Below the pieces are notes generated by a model. It saw nothing but the letters and a program-made list of their open reading frames with translations. It did not search any database and had not been told where the DNA came from. Position numbers and translations under genes: made by a program. Positions 1 through 9,581 of a stretch of 64,000 nucleotides of DNA are shown here, in pieces; position 1 is the stretch's first letter, and the number at the start of each line of letters is the position of its first letter. The stretch spans positions 9,486,001 to 9,550,000 of the forward strand of contig NC_061147.1 in the NCBI RefSeq assembly GCF_905220365.1. Reading direction: 5' to 3'. The stretch is from Vanessa cardui (taxonomy: Eukaryota; Arthropoda; Insecta; Lepidoptera; Nymphalidae).

Positions 1-124
1 TAACTAATAATAATCATTCTTTATACCATTTCTGAACGCACCGGAAAACGTCAAATACGATATTAATATTTCGTTTATACGAATTTCGTCATAAGGCTGT
101 CTATATAATTCTAAAATAAAATTA

Positions 125-310
125 GTCTAATTTACTTTTTATTACATCAGGTATCTGCCAGTGACAGTCCCATCAAAATCGGTCTAGCTATTCCAGAGAT
201 TAACGGGAACTAATAGACTGACAAAAATTGTCCAAAAATGTTAATTAGGTATAGCGGTTTTTCAAATATTAAAAACAGACACTCCAATTTTATTATATGC
301 ATAGATATTG
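125..310 (+). repeat. Family E repeat fragment (Helitron-like non-autonomous element)
   Basis: This segment shares its layout with 23,447-23,730 and 53,876-54,220: a 'tatctgccagtgacagtcc' block, then 'cagagattaacgggaac', then a terminal 'acagacactccaattttat'. The left end with the CTAG-adjacent hairpin seen in the other copies is not recognisable here. The assignment rests on internal similarity inside this window. The Helitron-like label is inferred from the better-preserved copies. Confidence 0.5.
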
Positions 311-576
311 TTGACTGAAAATAATATTTTTTTAACATTCTGTAATTGTGGATAGGACCAGGAATGGATGTTTGCTGTCAGGGATAGAGAAAGATGGAAG
401 GAATTGGAAGAGGCTTTTACCCGTAGGGGGTCCACACAACAATACAATAGCACACGAAATACTCAATAATTAGTCAGATTGTTATTTTTTTTATACTTGG
501 TTAATCTGCATCTTATTTATTATATATATTTTGTTGAATTTTCGAATTATAATTTTGTGTAGAATTAAATAAAGCT

Positions 577-868
577 AAGCACCGCTGTTTCATGTGCTTA
601 ATTTGTCTTTACTTCATCTCGTGCTCAGCGGTAAATCCTTTCCTATCCTATCCTTTGAGAAGTTTAGGAGCTTATTCCACGACACTGCTCAAATGTGGTA
701 GAATTTCGTTGAAATTAGACCCATGCAGGTCTTCTCGCGATGTTTTCCTCCGCCGCCGAGCACGTCATGAATTATAAACACAAAATAAGCACATGAAAAT
801 TCAGCGGTGATTGCTTGGATTTGAACCCGTGATCATCGGTTAAGATGTACGTGTCTAACCACTGAGCA
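577..868. repeat. SINE-A pieces in head-to-head arrangement
   Basis: A short sense (+) piece of the tRNA-derived SINE-A (577-636, from 'agcaccgctg' to 'gtgctcagcggt') is followed by an antisense piece (672-868). The antisense piece ends in the reverse complement of the tRNA-like head ('atcatcggttaagatg'). Both are diverged and truncated. The sequence between them is not SINE. This is either two separate insertions or one rearranged copy. Confidence 0.6.
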
Positions 869-971
869 AAAAAAAATGTATTTTATATTATGCATCATAA
901 TGTAATTTGTGATAAATGACGTTGTAATACGTGATATTTAAAGTTTTTGTTTTTGTCACCTGTAATAATGA

Positions 972-1187
972 GAATGACGATGTAAGAAATATTAACTATT
1001 CCTTACATCGTCAATGTGCCACCAACCTTAGGAACTAAGATATTATGTCCTTTGTGTCTGTAGTTACACTGACTCACCCACCCTTCAAACCGGAACACAA
1101 CAATACTGAGTACTGTTATTTGGTGGTAGAATAACTGATGAGTGGGTGGTACCTACCCAGACGGGCTTGCACAAAGCCCTACCACCT
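972..1187 (-). repeat. SINE-B (poly-A-tailed retroposon), truncated
   Basis: The block reads, reversed, as the family whose sense strand starts 'tacttggtggtagggcttt' and ends 'ccaacctataccataaaaa'. The tail end is missing here. The family occurs more than ten times in the window. It is treated as a retroposon because it has an A-rich 3' end and, at 18,057, a long target-site duplication. Confidence 0.7.
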
Positions 1188-1192
1188 ATGCA

Positions 1193-1508
1193 ATGGTATT
1201 ATTCTAAAAAAAAAATCGAATCTCACGTCCTATTTTTAAATATGAGAACGTGAAAATTGTTATAATAATTATAACATTTAATATATACGCTTCAAAACAG
1301 AAAAATACCTTAAGTCGGTTTTCAATTTCACGACTTTGAACCGATGTGAGCTCTAACAGAACGGCTCCGCAGTAATATTAACGTAATAAGATTTCCCATT
1401 TGCTCGTAAGTTAAGGTAGCGTTACTGTGGGATTAACGTTTGTGTTACGCTATACAAGTTTGACAGGTACCACGTGGTTTTCATTGTTAAATCTATATTA
1501 TTTATTGG
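1193..1508. other. Unassigned AT-rich stretch
   Basis: I see no recognisable gene, RNA or repeat family here. There are no long ORFs and composition is ordinary for the window. Confidence 0.4.
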
Positions 1509-1648
1509 GCACGGTGGTGTGACGACTTACGCAAGACGGTGGCAGGAGCTGGATGCGAGTAGCCCAAGAACGATCTCGGTGGCATGCAATTGAAGAGGCC
1601 TGTGTCCAGCAGTGGACGGAAATGGGCTGATGGATGGATGGATGGATA
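1509..1648 (+). mobile_element. RTE LINE, 3' end only (5'-truncated copy)
   Basis: This is clearly similar to the last ~120 bp of the RTE element at 59,090-59,230: 'gtgacga-ttacgcaag', 'aggagctggatgcgagtag', 'gaggcctgtgtccagcagtgg'. In the intact copy these encode the C-terminal SDDIRKAAGRSWMRVAGE region and the stop. It ends in a GATG-type microsatellite tail, as expected for RTE-clade elements, which end in short repeats rather than poly-A. It is a dead 5'-truncated insertion. I found no convincing TSD. Confidence 0.8.
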
Positions 1649-1870
1649 TTGTGCACGCGAGAGATAAGTGGACTGTATATTTTAGTTGATTAAGAAGGGG
1701 AGTTATTACTTCGAATTCTGGGCTCTTGGTTTTGAAGACACTTTCTTCTTCTTGGGAGCGCTCCCTTGGTCTTCGAGTGGGATGGGTGATGTTATAGGAG
1801 AAGGAATAATAGTCCGTTACACTAATTAATTTCGAAGCGCGGCGCACTCACATTGCACGCGCTACCGCCT
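1649..1870. other. Unassigned stretch
   Basis: No recognisable content lies between the RTE 3' end and the next SINE. A 106-residue reverse-strand reading frame over this area has no recognisable domain and overlaps the RTE tail, so it is not called. Confidence 0.3.
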
Positions 1871-2120
1871 ACAACAGCAGCTGTAAATTCCCACTGCTGG
1901 GCTAAAGGCCTCCTCTCCCTATGAGGAGAAGGTTTGGAACATATTCCACCACGCTGTTCCAATGTGTCACATGCAGGTTTCCTCACGATGTTTTCCTTCA
2001 CCGCTGAGCACGAGATGAATTATAAAGACAAATTAAGCACATGAATCAGCGGTGCTTGCCTGGGTTTGAACCCGCAATCATCGGTTAAGATGCACGCGTT
2101 CTAACTGGGCCATCACGACT
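1871..2120 (-). repeat. SINE-A, near full length
   Basis: Reversed, it reads as a tRNA-like head with an A-box-like 'tggcccagt..tagaacgcg' and B-box-like 'gggttcaaaccc', then the family body ('cgtgaggaaacctgcatg', 'cattggaacagcgtggtgg', 'ggaggcctttagcccagca'), ending in 'cagctgctgttgt'. It is probably moved in trans by a LINE. The head carries a small deletion. Confidence 0.85.
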
Positions 2121-2226
2121 CTTCCGCGGCCTACACGAGAAGTGAAGTACGTCATACGTCAAAATCATACCATGGATAAATTATTGACGTTTCAATACAG
2201 GCATAGAACCTAAATACGCTACATTT

Positions 2227-2410
2227 ATTAATATTATAAATGTGAAATTAACTCTGTCTGTCTGGCGCTCTTTCACGACCAAACCGCTGAAACAAATTTA
2301 ATGAAATTGGTATGAAGAAAGCATTAAATCCAAGAAAGGACATAGGCTTTTTTGCCTAACACATGACGATCAACGTCCTAAAACGCGAGCGCAGCCGCGG
2401 GCAACTATTA
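2227..2410 (-). repeat. Family E2 repeat ('tctgtctgtc...cgcgggcaa')
   Basis: A widespread lepidopteran-type short repeat. Reading the minus strand it runs from 'gttgcccgcggctgcgctcg' through 'aggcaaaaaagcctatgtc' and 'ttcagcggttt' to 'agacagacagagttaattt'. Similar segments lie at 14,700, 35,295, 45,010 and 48,355. It may be a non-autonomous DNA element, but its class is not established from this window. Confidence 0.55.
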
Positions 2411-2604
2411 ATGCAATATATCATTACGAGTTTCTGCTCGCGGCTTTGTCTTAGTTTAATGACGGTTAGGCTAGTGTCCTTTTCGGTTAGGTCGTGACTC
2501 AGGGGCCATGGACAAGTGAGGTTGGGCCTCACGTGTCCAGTTTAAGATGACACTTAAGAAGAAGGTTTTCTCCCGGGACTCAGTTACCATTTGGGCAAGG
2601 TATT
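2411..2604. other. Unassigned, slightly GC-richer stretch
   Basis: No recognisable ORF or repeat. It contains 'gtgaggttgggcctcac', a short inverted repeat of little significance. Confidence 0.3.
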
Positions 2605-2692
2605 CGTTACAATAATAAAATTCTGCAGATATTTTTAACTGTGCCTATGCATAAATACAAATCGTTTGTTAAAAAACATTAATGGCTCTAGC
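2605..2692 (+). pseudogene. Degenerate LINE-C RT C-terminus fragment
   Basis: This resembles the segment at 30,165-30,240 ('aataaaattctgcaga.atttttaa', then 'aaatcgtttgt.aaaaaa'). There it decodes as the KILQKFLNLP..FKSFVKN C-terminal stretch of a Jockey/CR1-like polymerase. Reading frames here are broken. The gypsy LTR begins a few bases downstream. Assignment is by similarity to the second copy only. Confidence 0.4.
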
Positions 2693-2705
2693 TTCGAGTA
2701 GGACA

Positions 2706-3021
2706 TGTGGGACTATTTTGTCCACATTCTTAGCGGCCCAAGAAGCAACGTCTTAAGCACCACTCGCGAGCCGCACGCGCCGATCGGACAATCCTTTGTC
2801 TACGCAACTCGCAAAACAACGCGTCAGTTCGCCGACGGCTTTCATACGCTTGACCCGCTCGCGCTCGCTAATAACTTTGCTAAGCAAACTTAGACTTTAT
2901 TCCTATACGCTTAAGGCTGCTCTCATAATTTCATACTTATTTTCTTCTCATCTTTATAATTTCATCTGCTTTCCTATCTGTGCTTATGTTCCTAATTCTT
3001 GTGCTTGTGTATTAATGTACT
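2706..3021 (+). repeat. Left LTR, truncated at its 3' side
   Basis: It is about 98% identical by eye to the first ~315 bp of the right LTR (e.g. 'attcttagcggcccaagaag' against 'ttggcggcccaagaag'). At 'attaatgtac' it passes directly into integrase coding sequence, so the last ~100 bp of the LTR are deleted together with the internal region. Confidence 0.85.
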
Positions 3022-3732
3022 TGTAGGTTTGGTTGTCCACAAAGTATAACCACGGACCGCGGTAGGCAATTCGAGTCCAGCCTTTTCAAGTCACTCGCAC
3101 TACTAACGGGATCTCAGCATAAAATGACCACCGCTTATCATCCAGCCGCAAATGGAATCATCGAGCGATTCCATAGACAATTAAAAGCAGCTATTATGTG
3201 TCACACAAATCAATACTGGACTGAATATCTACCTCTCGTATTATTGGGTATACGCAGTGCATACAAGGAAGACATCCAGTCATCCGCAGCAGAAATGCTT
3301 TATGGTGAAACTCTCCGTTTACCTGGTCAATTTTTCGCTGACAATTGTAACAGCATAACGGATATAAGCGACTACATCTCGAGATTAAGGTCATTCGCCG
3401 CTCAAATTAGACCCGTTCCAGCAGCTCACCATACTCCAAAAAAACGTTTCGTTTTCAGAGATTTAGACACTGCAGACCAAGTATTTTTACGGCAAGACGC
3501 TTTACGTAAAAGCTTACAACCTCCTTATACTGGACCATACCAAGTCATTAAAAGAGGACAAAAGACTTTCCAGATATTAGTTAAAAATAAGAAAATAACT
3601 GTGTCCATTGATCGTCTCAAGCCAGCTTATACAATTAAGTCAGACAGCGATACCGGAACTGAACAGCAACCTAATGTAAATTCTACCCGGTCAGGTAGAA
3701 AAGTTCACTTCCCACAATATTATCGCCCGTAG
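3022..3732 (+). pseudogene. Gypsy-type integrase, C-terminal fragment
   Basis: The open frame begins upstream of the first ATG (3,124): in frame it reads RFGCPQSITTDRGRQFES from 3,025, then MTTAYHPAANGIIERFHR. These match the integrase core of Ty3/gypsy elements. The D of TTDRG and the E of GIIERFHR are the second and third residues of the DDE triad; the first lies in the deleted part. A C-terminal beta-barrel-like tail (PPYTGPYQVIKR, IDRLKPAY) follows, as in gypsy integrases. The stop is at 3,730. Enzymatically it cannot work without the deleted HHCC zinc finger and first catalytic D. This is a fossil of the parent element, not a host gene. Confidence 0.88.
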
Positions 3733-3755
3733 TAACGGTCTCAGCGGGGGAGTGA

Positions 3756-4171
3756 TGTGGGACTATTTTGTCCACATTCTTGGCGGCCCAAGAAGCAACG
3801 TCTTAAGCACCACTTGCGAGCCGCACGCGCCGATCGGACAATCCTTTGTCTACGCAACTCGCAAAACAACGCGTCAGTTCGCCGACGGCTTTCATACGCT
3901 TGACCCGCTCGCGCTCGCTAATAACTTTGCTAAGCAAACTTAGACTTTATTCCTATACGCTTAAGACTGCTCTCATAATTTCATACTTATTTTCTTCTCA
4001 TCTTTATAATTTCAACTGCTTTCCCATCTGTGCTTATGTTCCTAATTCTTGTGCTTGTGTATTAATGTACTATAAAACTATGTGTGCCTTCTGACTTTAT
4101 ATGTGGACTTGTAATATAGACATTATACAAGTATGTGACTTTCATTTCTAGTGTAGTGTAAACCAACCACA
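3756..4171 (+). repeat. Right LTR, complete (416 bp)
   Basis: It starts TGTGG immediately after the purine-rich tract and ends CCACA directly before the GACA target duplication. These 5-bp ends form the inverted terminal repeat expected of an LTR. A 62-residue ORF inside it is matched in the left LTR only because the two LTRs are copies. Confidence 0.85.
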
Positions 4172-4175
4172 GACA

Positions 4176-4647
4176 TTTTATGTAAAATTTATTTAACCGA
4201 TATAAAACTGTTTTTCAAATATTTAAAAACAATAACTACTTATTTTCTTAACAGTTCTCGGTAGAATGTACACTCTGAACCAGTTTTACTTTTAAACAAC
4301 AAAATGTCGATTCAAACATGATTGTAAAAACCTATCTGAATCAAAAGAATGCAATGAAAATCAAAATATTCTTTACTGAGCGCTTAAGTTGATCACAATA
4401 ATGACCACAAGTAATTTAATATAAAACTATACAATCCTTCTAATCCTCGTTCATCCTTAGTAAAAATTGTTTTAATCATCTTCGCTATTATAACTATTTT
4501 ATTTAGCTTTTAATAAAAATAGCAAATAAACTGGGCAAAAGCCTTCCCAGTTTTTTATCTGAACTGATTGGTTTGGAACATGTTCCAAAAAGTTGTTCTA
4601 AGGCCGAATTTCATTTCATTAACATGAGATCTTACAAGGTTACTATT
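4176..4647. other. Unassigned AT-rich stretch
   Basis: Mostly featureless. A weak antisense SINE-A-like piece lies at about 4,555-4,615 ('ggtttggaacatgttcc'). Confidence 0.35.
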
Positions 4648-4934
4648 TACTTGGTGGAAGGGCTTTGTGCAAGCCCACCTGGGTTGGTACTACCCACTCA
4701 TCAGATATTCCACCGCTACACAACAGTACGCAGTTGTTGTGTTCCGGTTTGAAGGGTGAGTGAGCCAGTGTAGCTACAGGCACAAGAGACATAGCATCTT
4801 AGTTCCCCAGGTTAGTGGCGCATTGACGATGTAAGGAATAGTTAATATTTCTTACAGTATCATTGCCTATGGGTGATGGTGACTTACCATCAGGTGGCCC
4901 ATATGCTCGTCTGCCAACCGATACCATAAAAAAA
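4648..4934 (+). repeat. SINE-B, full length with A-rich tail
   Basis: Starts 'tacttggtggaagggcttt' and ends 'ccaaccgataccataaaaaa'. All internal blocks of the family are present in order. Confidence 0.8.
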
Positions 4935-5382
4935 TGTTTTTCATCGTCTTGGAGCAGAAGATGGGTTATAAACATAAACGAAAGTATTATTTCCGTATTC
5001 GAACCAGCAATCTTTGCTTGAGATTTACCAGTTTCAGCAATTGGACTATCTTAGCCAAAATCATATCCCAAATCCGAATATAATTTACAATAGTTACACA
5101 ATAAATGGCTCAAATATAAAACAATTGTTCTTCTTATAAATTTCTTAATATAAAACAAAGAAAGAACATTATTTAAGTTAAAATAACTTGAACTCGTTAA
5201 GAAATTTGTGCAAGAAATGGAGACTAATAGCTCGAGGATACAAAATGGAATCTGTTAATTCAAATGACTAGGTTTTATTCCATACAGCGAGCAAGATTAA
5301 ATTTATTTTAATATTATTAAATGCTAATATCTATTTCATTTAAAGTTTTGATTTCGTATTATCCTAATAGTGTTTTATTAAT
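4935..5382. other. Unassigned stretch
   Basis: 4,940-5,065 resembles a very worn antisense tRNA-derived SINE ('cgaaccagcaatctttgctt'). The remainder is AT-rich and featureless. Confidence 0.3.
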
Positions 5383-5672
5383 CGCCTCGGCGTTGCTCGG
5401 ATGAAAAGCTGATACTAAATGTACCACAGAATTTGTTTATTTACGAAATAACATTATCAGCTTCTGAAATTATCAGTGTTTATTTATTTTATTGTTCATA
5501 CATTATATACAAAAACGTTCCTCTTGAATCACTCCACCTATTTCCTCTTGAATCACTCCACCTATTAATAAAACCGCATCAAAATTCGTTGAGTGGTTTT
5601 AAAGATTTACGCATACATAGGGATAAATGGGACAGTGAAAGCGATTTTATTTTATACTATGTAGTGATGCTG
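5383..5672 (-). mobile_element. Helitron-like family I copy (non-autonomous)
   Basis: Reversed, it matches the 16,575-16,835 copy: 'tactacatagtata', 'aaccgcatcaaaattcgttg' in the body and a terminal 'agcttttcatccgagcaacg'. The CTAGT terminus of other copies is mutated here. It contains a 24-bp perfect tandem duplication (5,520-5,567). No transposase is encoded. Confidence 0.5.
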
Positions 5673-5729
5673 TTCAATGTCTTGTCTGTCTAGTTACTAT
5701 GTAGTGATTGTGATACTATTGAATGCCTT

Positions 5730-5935
5730 GATTGTCTAGTGGCTGGCTACGAGGTCCAGAGTTAAAATCTATTGAGTTTGCAATAAATTCTCCGTAGCAT
5801 CCTGCAGTTTGAAAATTGGGAGTGTTCACACTTCCGTGCCTCGAAAGCACGTCGGTCCACTGGTCCTGCGTTCAGAGACTTTTCTGATGTGTTGCAGTTG
5901 TATCCCATCACCTTATGGTAGTGAGTTAAGTTATT
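5730..5935 (+). repeat. tRNA-derived SINE-L
   Basis: It begins with a worn tRNA-like B-box region ('gaggtccagagttaaaatc') and continues with a body containing 'tcgaaagcacgtcggtccac' and 'ggtcctgcgttcagag'. I recognise the arrangement from lepidopteran repeats, but recall no firm family name. A fragment recurs at 13,118-13,200. Confidence 0.55.
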
Positions 5936-5987
5936 AATTAAAAATTTGACATAAAGCTTCTATCAAATCATGCATCAATAGTGCAAT

Positions 5988-6096
5988 AGTTTACGGTCAG
6001 GTCAATGGTAAAAGGTTCCATTTTTTTACCCCTAGGGCTATTGTCATCCCCACTTATAGTACAAGCATTAATCTTTATTGCAGGGGTAAACTGTAG
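5988..6096 (+). repeat. Repeat M, copy 1
   Basis: Shares 'tttac', 'attgtcatccccact' and 'aggggtaaac' in the same order and spacing as 11,943-12,050. Class unknown. Confidence 0.45.
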
Positions 6097-6099
6097 TAA

Positions 6100-6235
6100 A
6101 ATCAAGTAGACTTTTATAAGAACTGATGAATCGTCATTTAACGATTAAATTAAGTGAAGTTACTACCCGTTCGTAATGTAGATTCTACCGAAATGAACTC
6201 AGTACAGAACTCAGTAGTTACTATTAAAAAGAGAT
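6100..6235 (-). repeat. LINE-C 3' UTR fragment
   Basis: Antisense copy of the segment that contains 'cttgccggttcttctcggta' and 'gtggtagcttcacttaatt' elsewhere. At 30-31 kb this segment follows a LINE RT C-terminus, which is why it is called a LINE 3' UTR. Confidence 0.6.
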
Positions 6236-6898
6236 GCGCTATTATTTAAAAAAATAAGAAAAACTCAGAAATGAGAATCAGTGGTATTCTAATTGCTCCT
6301 CGGACATCTTCAATTCTAAAAAAAAATTAATTATTATTTACAATCAAGAGATAATTCATTTCATATCTAATTTAAAATATTGCTATGAAAATTTTGTGTA
6401 TATTAATATTAAGTTATATAATACTTTCTCCGCATATAACACGTTAAATGAAAATTGGCAAAAACCCTATTAAGAATCTAGTTAAATTTGAACCGTGCCT
6501 TATTTCCATAACAAAACAAAATCAGTTAGCACTTGTACGATTCCAACGAATCCAGGTCACTGCGGCACCAAATACAATGGAGTCATTATTTTTCGCGTCT
6601 CAACTGACTTAATTAAACAATAATAACAAAGCCAGCAATTAGTGAGTGCGCAAATGAGCTCCGCACAAGGAAAGGTACTTGTAAGTGTTGTTAGCGAGAT
6701 GTAGAAACACAGACGTGAATTGTTCTGCATACGGAGAATGCTGGGTGGATATACCTTTATGCCCTTTTTCTGAGGAGACGCTGTCAGCTTTAAATATGGA
6801 ATGATTTATGTATTGAGTGCAAAATGTCAAGGTCAAATTATAATACGATTTTTCTGTGTTCAATGTTTTAAAATTAAATATATCTGAAGTTAAGTTTG
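6236..6898. other. Unassigned AT-rich stretch
   Basis: I see no gene, RNA or repeat signature. The short reverse-strand frame near 6,639-6,863 has no domain. Confidence 0.35.
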
Positions 6899-7181
6899 AG
6901 CAGAGGTGGCCCAGTGGTTAAACATCACATCTTAACCGATGATTTCGGGTTCAAACCCTGGCAAGCTATATATATGTGCTTAATTTGTCTTTATAATTCA
7001 TCTCGTGCTCAACGGTGAAGGAAAACATTGTGAGGAAACCTGCATGTGTATAATTTAATTGATATTCTGCCACATTTATATTGCACCAACCCGCATTGGA
7101 ATAGCGCGGTGAAATATGTTACAAACTTTCTCCTCGACGGGAAAGGAGGCCCAGTAGTGGGAAAGGCTGTTGTTGTTGTTG
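6899..7181 (+). repeat. SINE-A, full length, diverged
   Basis: The tRNA-like head 'tggcccagtggttaaacatc', B-box 'gggttcaaaccc' and the full body are present, ending in a (GTT)n-type tail. Confidence 0.85.
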
Positions 7182-7463
7182 CATATCTGAAGTAAAGTTT
7201 TGCATTTATCTCTAGTAATAAGTTACAGCATTATTGGAGTTAAATTTCTTTCGACGCTGAGAAAGTAAAATTTTAAGATTGAATTGCAGTGCAATATCTT
7301 TTATGTAACGTTTCGAAGGGAAACGTTTCCGTCGAGAAGATTTACATCTATGCCTTACTGAGCTGGACTGATTTGACTCTAAAAGGTAAGTTATTCTACT
7401 TGCTATCTGCAAGCAGTTGAATCTTGAGCCTTTTTGATAAAATGGTACATTGATCTTAACCTA

Positions 7464-7745
7464 AGCTGAGATGGCCCAGTGACGAGAACGCGTGCATCTT
7501 AACTGATGACGGGTTCGAACCCAGGTAAGCACCACTGAATATTCATGTGCTTAATTTGTGTTTATAATTCATCTCGTGCTCGGTGGTGAAGGAAAACATC
7601 GTGAGGAAACCTGCATCTGTGAATATGAATTCCACCAACCCGCATTGGAACAGCGTGGTGGAATATTTTCCAAACCTTCTCCTTCATGGGAGTGGAGGCC
7701 TTAGCCCAGCAGTGGGAAGTTGAGAGGCTATTGTTTTTGCTGTTG
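7464..7745 (+). repeat. SINE-A, full length
   Basis: The head has a deletion in the anticodon-arm region ('actgatgacgggttcgaac'). The body and the 'ttgtttttgctgttg' tail are intact. Confidence 0.85.
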
Positions 7746-8061
7746 ATCTTAACCGAGTATCAAGCGTATAAATACAAGCTATTTTAATAACATATGTGAT
7801 ATGGAAACTTTGAAACGACATCTAGAATATTTTAACGTTTAGATCCAACTATAAATGGACGAGCGTGATGGGATAAACTCCAAATCCTCCGTCATATAAA
7901 AAGGAACCTTTGTCCACTAATGGAATATAAATCGAGGAGCCTGCCTACCATATCTATTCCTTACCTTATTAAATCATAACTTAAATGTAAACTCGTCTCT
8001 AGTCATCTAACTGCTTTAAAATCTATGAAGCGTGATTTGGTCACATTTTTGGTCACATTTA
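7746..8061. other. Unassigned stretch
   Basis: Nothing recognisable. Confidence 0.3.
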
Positions 8062-8172
8062 TTTTATGTTATAGGGGCCAAACGAATTGGAGGCTCATCT
8101 GATGGATAGTGATTACCACCACCTAAGGTATTGGGGGCTTGCAGGTGCGTTACCTGCCTTTAAATATTTCGT
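8062..8172 (-). repeat. SINE-G, degenerate
   Basis: Reverse-orientation copy of the family whose sense strand contains 'ccatcaggtgagcctcctg' followed by a poly-A tail. Here only 'ggaggctcatctgatgg' and 'gggggcttgcaggtgcgtta' are well kept. Confidence 0.6.
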
Positions 8173-8191
8173 TCTGATTTGAAGGATAGAT

Positions 8192-8499
8192 CGAGTCGAG
8201 ATGGCCCAGTGGTTACAACGTTTGCATTTTAACCGATGATTGCAGGTTCAAACCCAGGCAAGCACCGCTGTCCATCCATGTGCTTAATTTGTCTTTATAA
8301 TTCATTTCGTGCTCAGCGGTGAGGGAAAACATCGTGAGGAAACCTGCATGTGACAAATTTCATAGAAATTTGTAAATAAAATATTCCACCAACCCGCATT
8401 GGAACAGCGTGATGGAATATGTTCCAAACCTTCTCCTCAATGGGAGAGGAGGCCTTTAGCCCTGCAGTGGGAATTTACAGGCTGTTGTTGTTGTTGTTG
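8192..8499 (+). repeat. SINE-A, full length
   Basis: Well-preserved head and body with a (GTT)5-type tail. It is among the least diverged copies here. Confidence 0.9.
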
Positions 8500-8989
8500 A
8501 AGGATGACTAAGTGATTGTAATTATAATTAGAGACGGAACTATTACAAAGAATGCTTATTCACTTCTCACAATACCGATGTAGATGGTCTTACCACAGCC
8601 GGCCCAGTTTGTGGTTTGTCTCCCATGTAAACAATGGATGTCAGTCGTTAATAAGTTCGTTCTCTATTACAGGTATTGAAGAAACAAAAGGTTTCAATGT
8701 AATTTACTCTGTGGCTTTACAAACTGATATTAAACATATAGAGAAAAAGTACAGCAAACTATTGTTCATTTCTTGACAAGTGAGGCTTGGGGTGTCCGGG
8801 TTTCAACAGTACCGATTATACCTATTGGCAATAATATATATATTAATACATGTGTAAAAATACTTTGGCAAAAATGGTATATTTTTCAAAACAAACGCGT
8901 CGAAATAATGCTTATTGACTCTGGAAGTAGCAGCAGATATACTACATACTGTATATTTAATTGTAGTTAACTAATATAACTGCATTTTA
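8500..8989. other. Unassigned stretch
   Basis: Two adjacent short frames (about 8,552-8,970) have no recognisable domain and are not called. Confidence 0.3.
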
Positions 8990-9132
8990 AAATATTGAGA
9001 AAGAGTAACTAAAGTTCTCAGTAAAACTTACTTGCCGAACCGTTTGTAGCTTCACTTAATATAGTTGTTAAATGATGATTCAAAAGTACTTGTAACAGCC
9101 TACTTGAATAAAGTATATTTTGATTTTTTTTT
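8990..9132 (+). repeat. LINE-C 3' UTR fragment
   Basis: 'gtagcttcacttaat', 'gcctacttgaataaag' and the terminal 'tattttgattttttttt' match the family end. Confidence 0.65.
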
Positions 9133-9581
9133 ATGATGAGTAGGTGGCACCTTGGTGGCTGAACCTACCACCTAACCTACCACCATGCAGTGTATTATTA
9201 TTACCCAATAAACGTATATATATATCGTATGTAAAATTTTGTGGAAAATATATGAACCTGTTGATTAAGTTAGCTTGAAATAGCTTCATAATTATTCTCT
9301 GTGAACAATGCGTGTGCATTTTGAATAATTAATAACATAGCCCACGGCCCAGCTGATTGAATAATTTATGTTTGTATGTTTTATCTCGATTACTTTTGTA
9401 TATATTTAAAACAATTTTGCAGGAAACTATTGTGTACATTTTTAGATAAGTCAACTTATAGGATACTGTGTTAATGAATTTTCAAACTAGCACTTACAAC
9501 TAACACTCACCCACAAAGTATCAAGACTTACTTTGGAACTGTACAGATATCCTGTTTGGATCTTCTGTATTATGTCTTCCT
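9133..9581. other. Unassigned stretch
   Basis: A scrap of SINE-B-like sequence may lie at 9,135-9,190. The rest is AT-rich without features. Confidence 0.3.

Larger units (their letters stand above)
2702..4175 (+). mobile_element. Ty3/gypsy LTR retrotransposon, internal-deletion derivative
   Basis: The element has two LTRs that start TGTGG and one that ends CCACA, flanked by the 4-bp direct repeat GACA at 2,702-2,705 and 4,172-4,175. Only the end of pol (integrase) survives between the LTRs. Gag, protease, RT, RNase H, the primer-binding site and the 3' part of the left LTR are gone. A purine tract 'agcgggggag' precedes the right LTR, in the position of a polypurine tract. The body is 2,706-4,171. 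It is non-autonomous and probably dead. Confidence 0.85.

Noticed and set aside
2705..4094. Paired 62-82-residue ORFs at 2,705-3,026 and 3,752-4,094
   Set aside because: They lie in the two LTRs of the gypsy element and match only because LTRs are copies.
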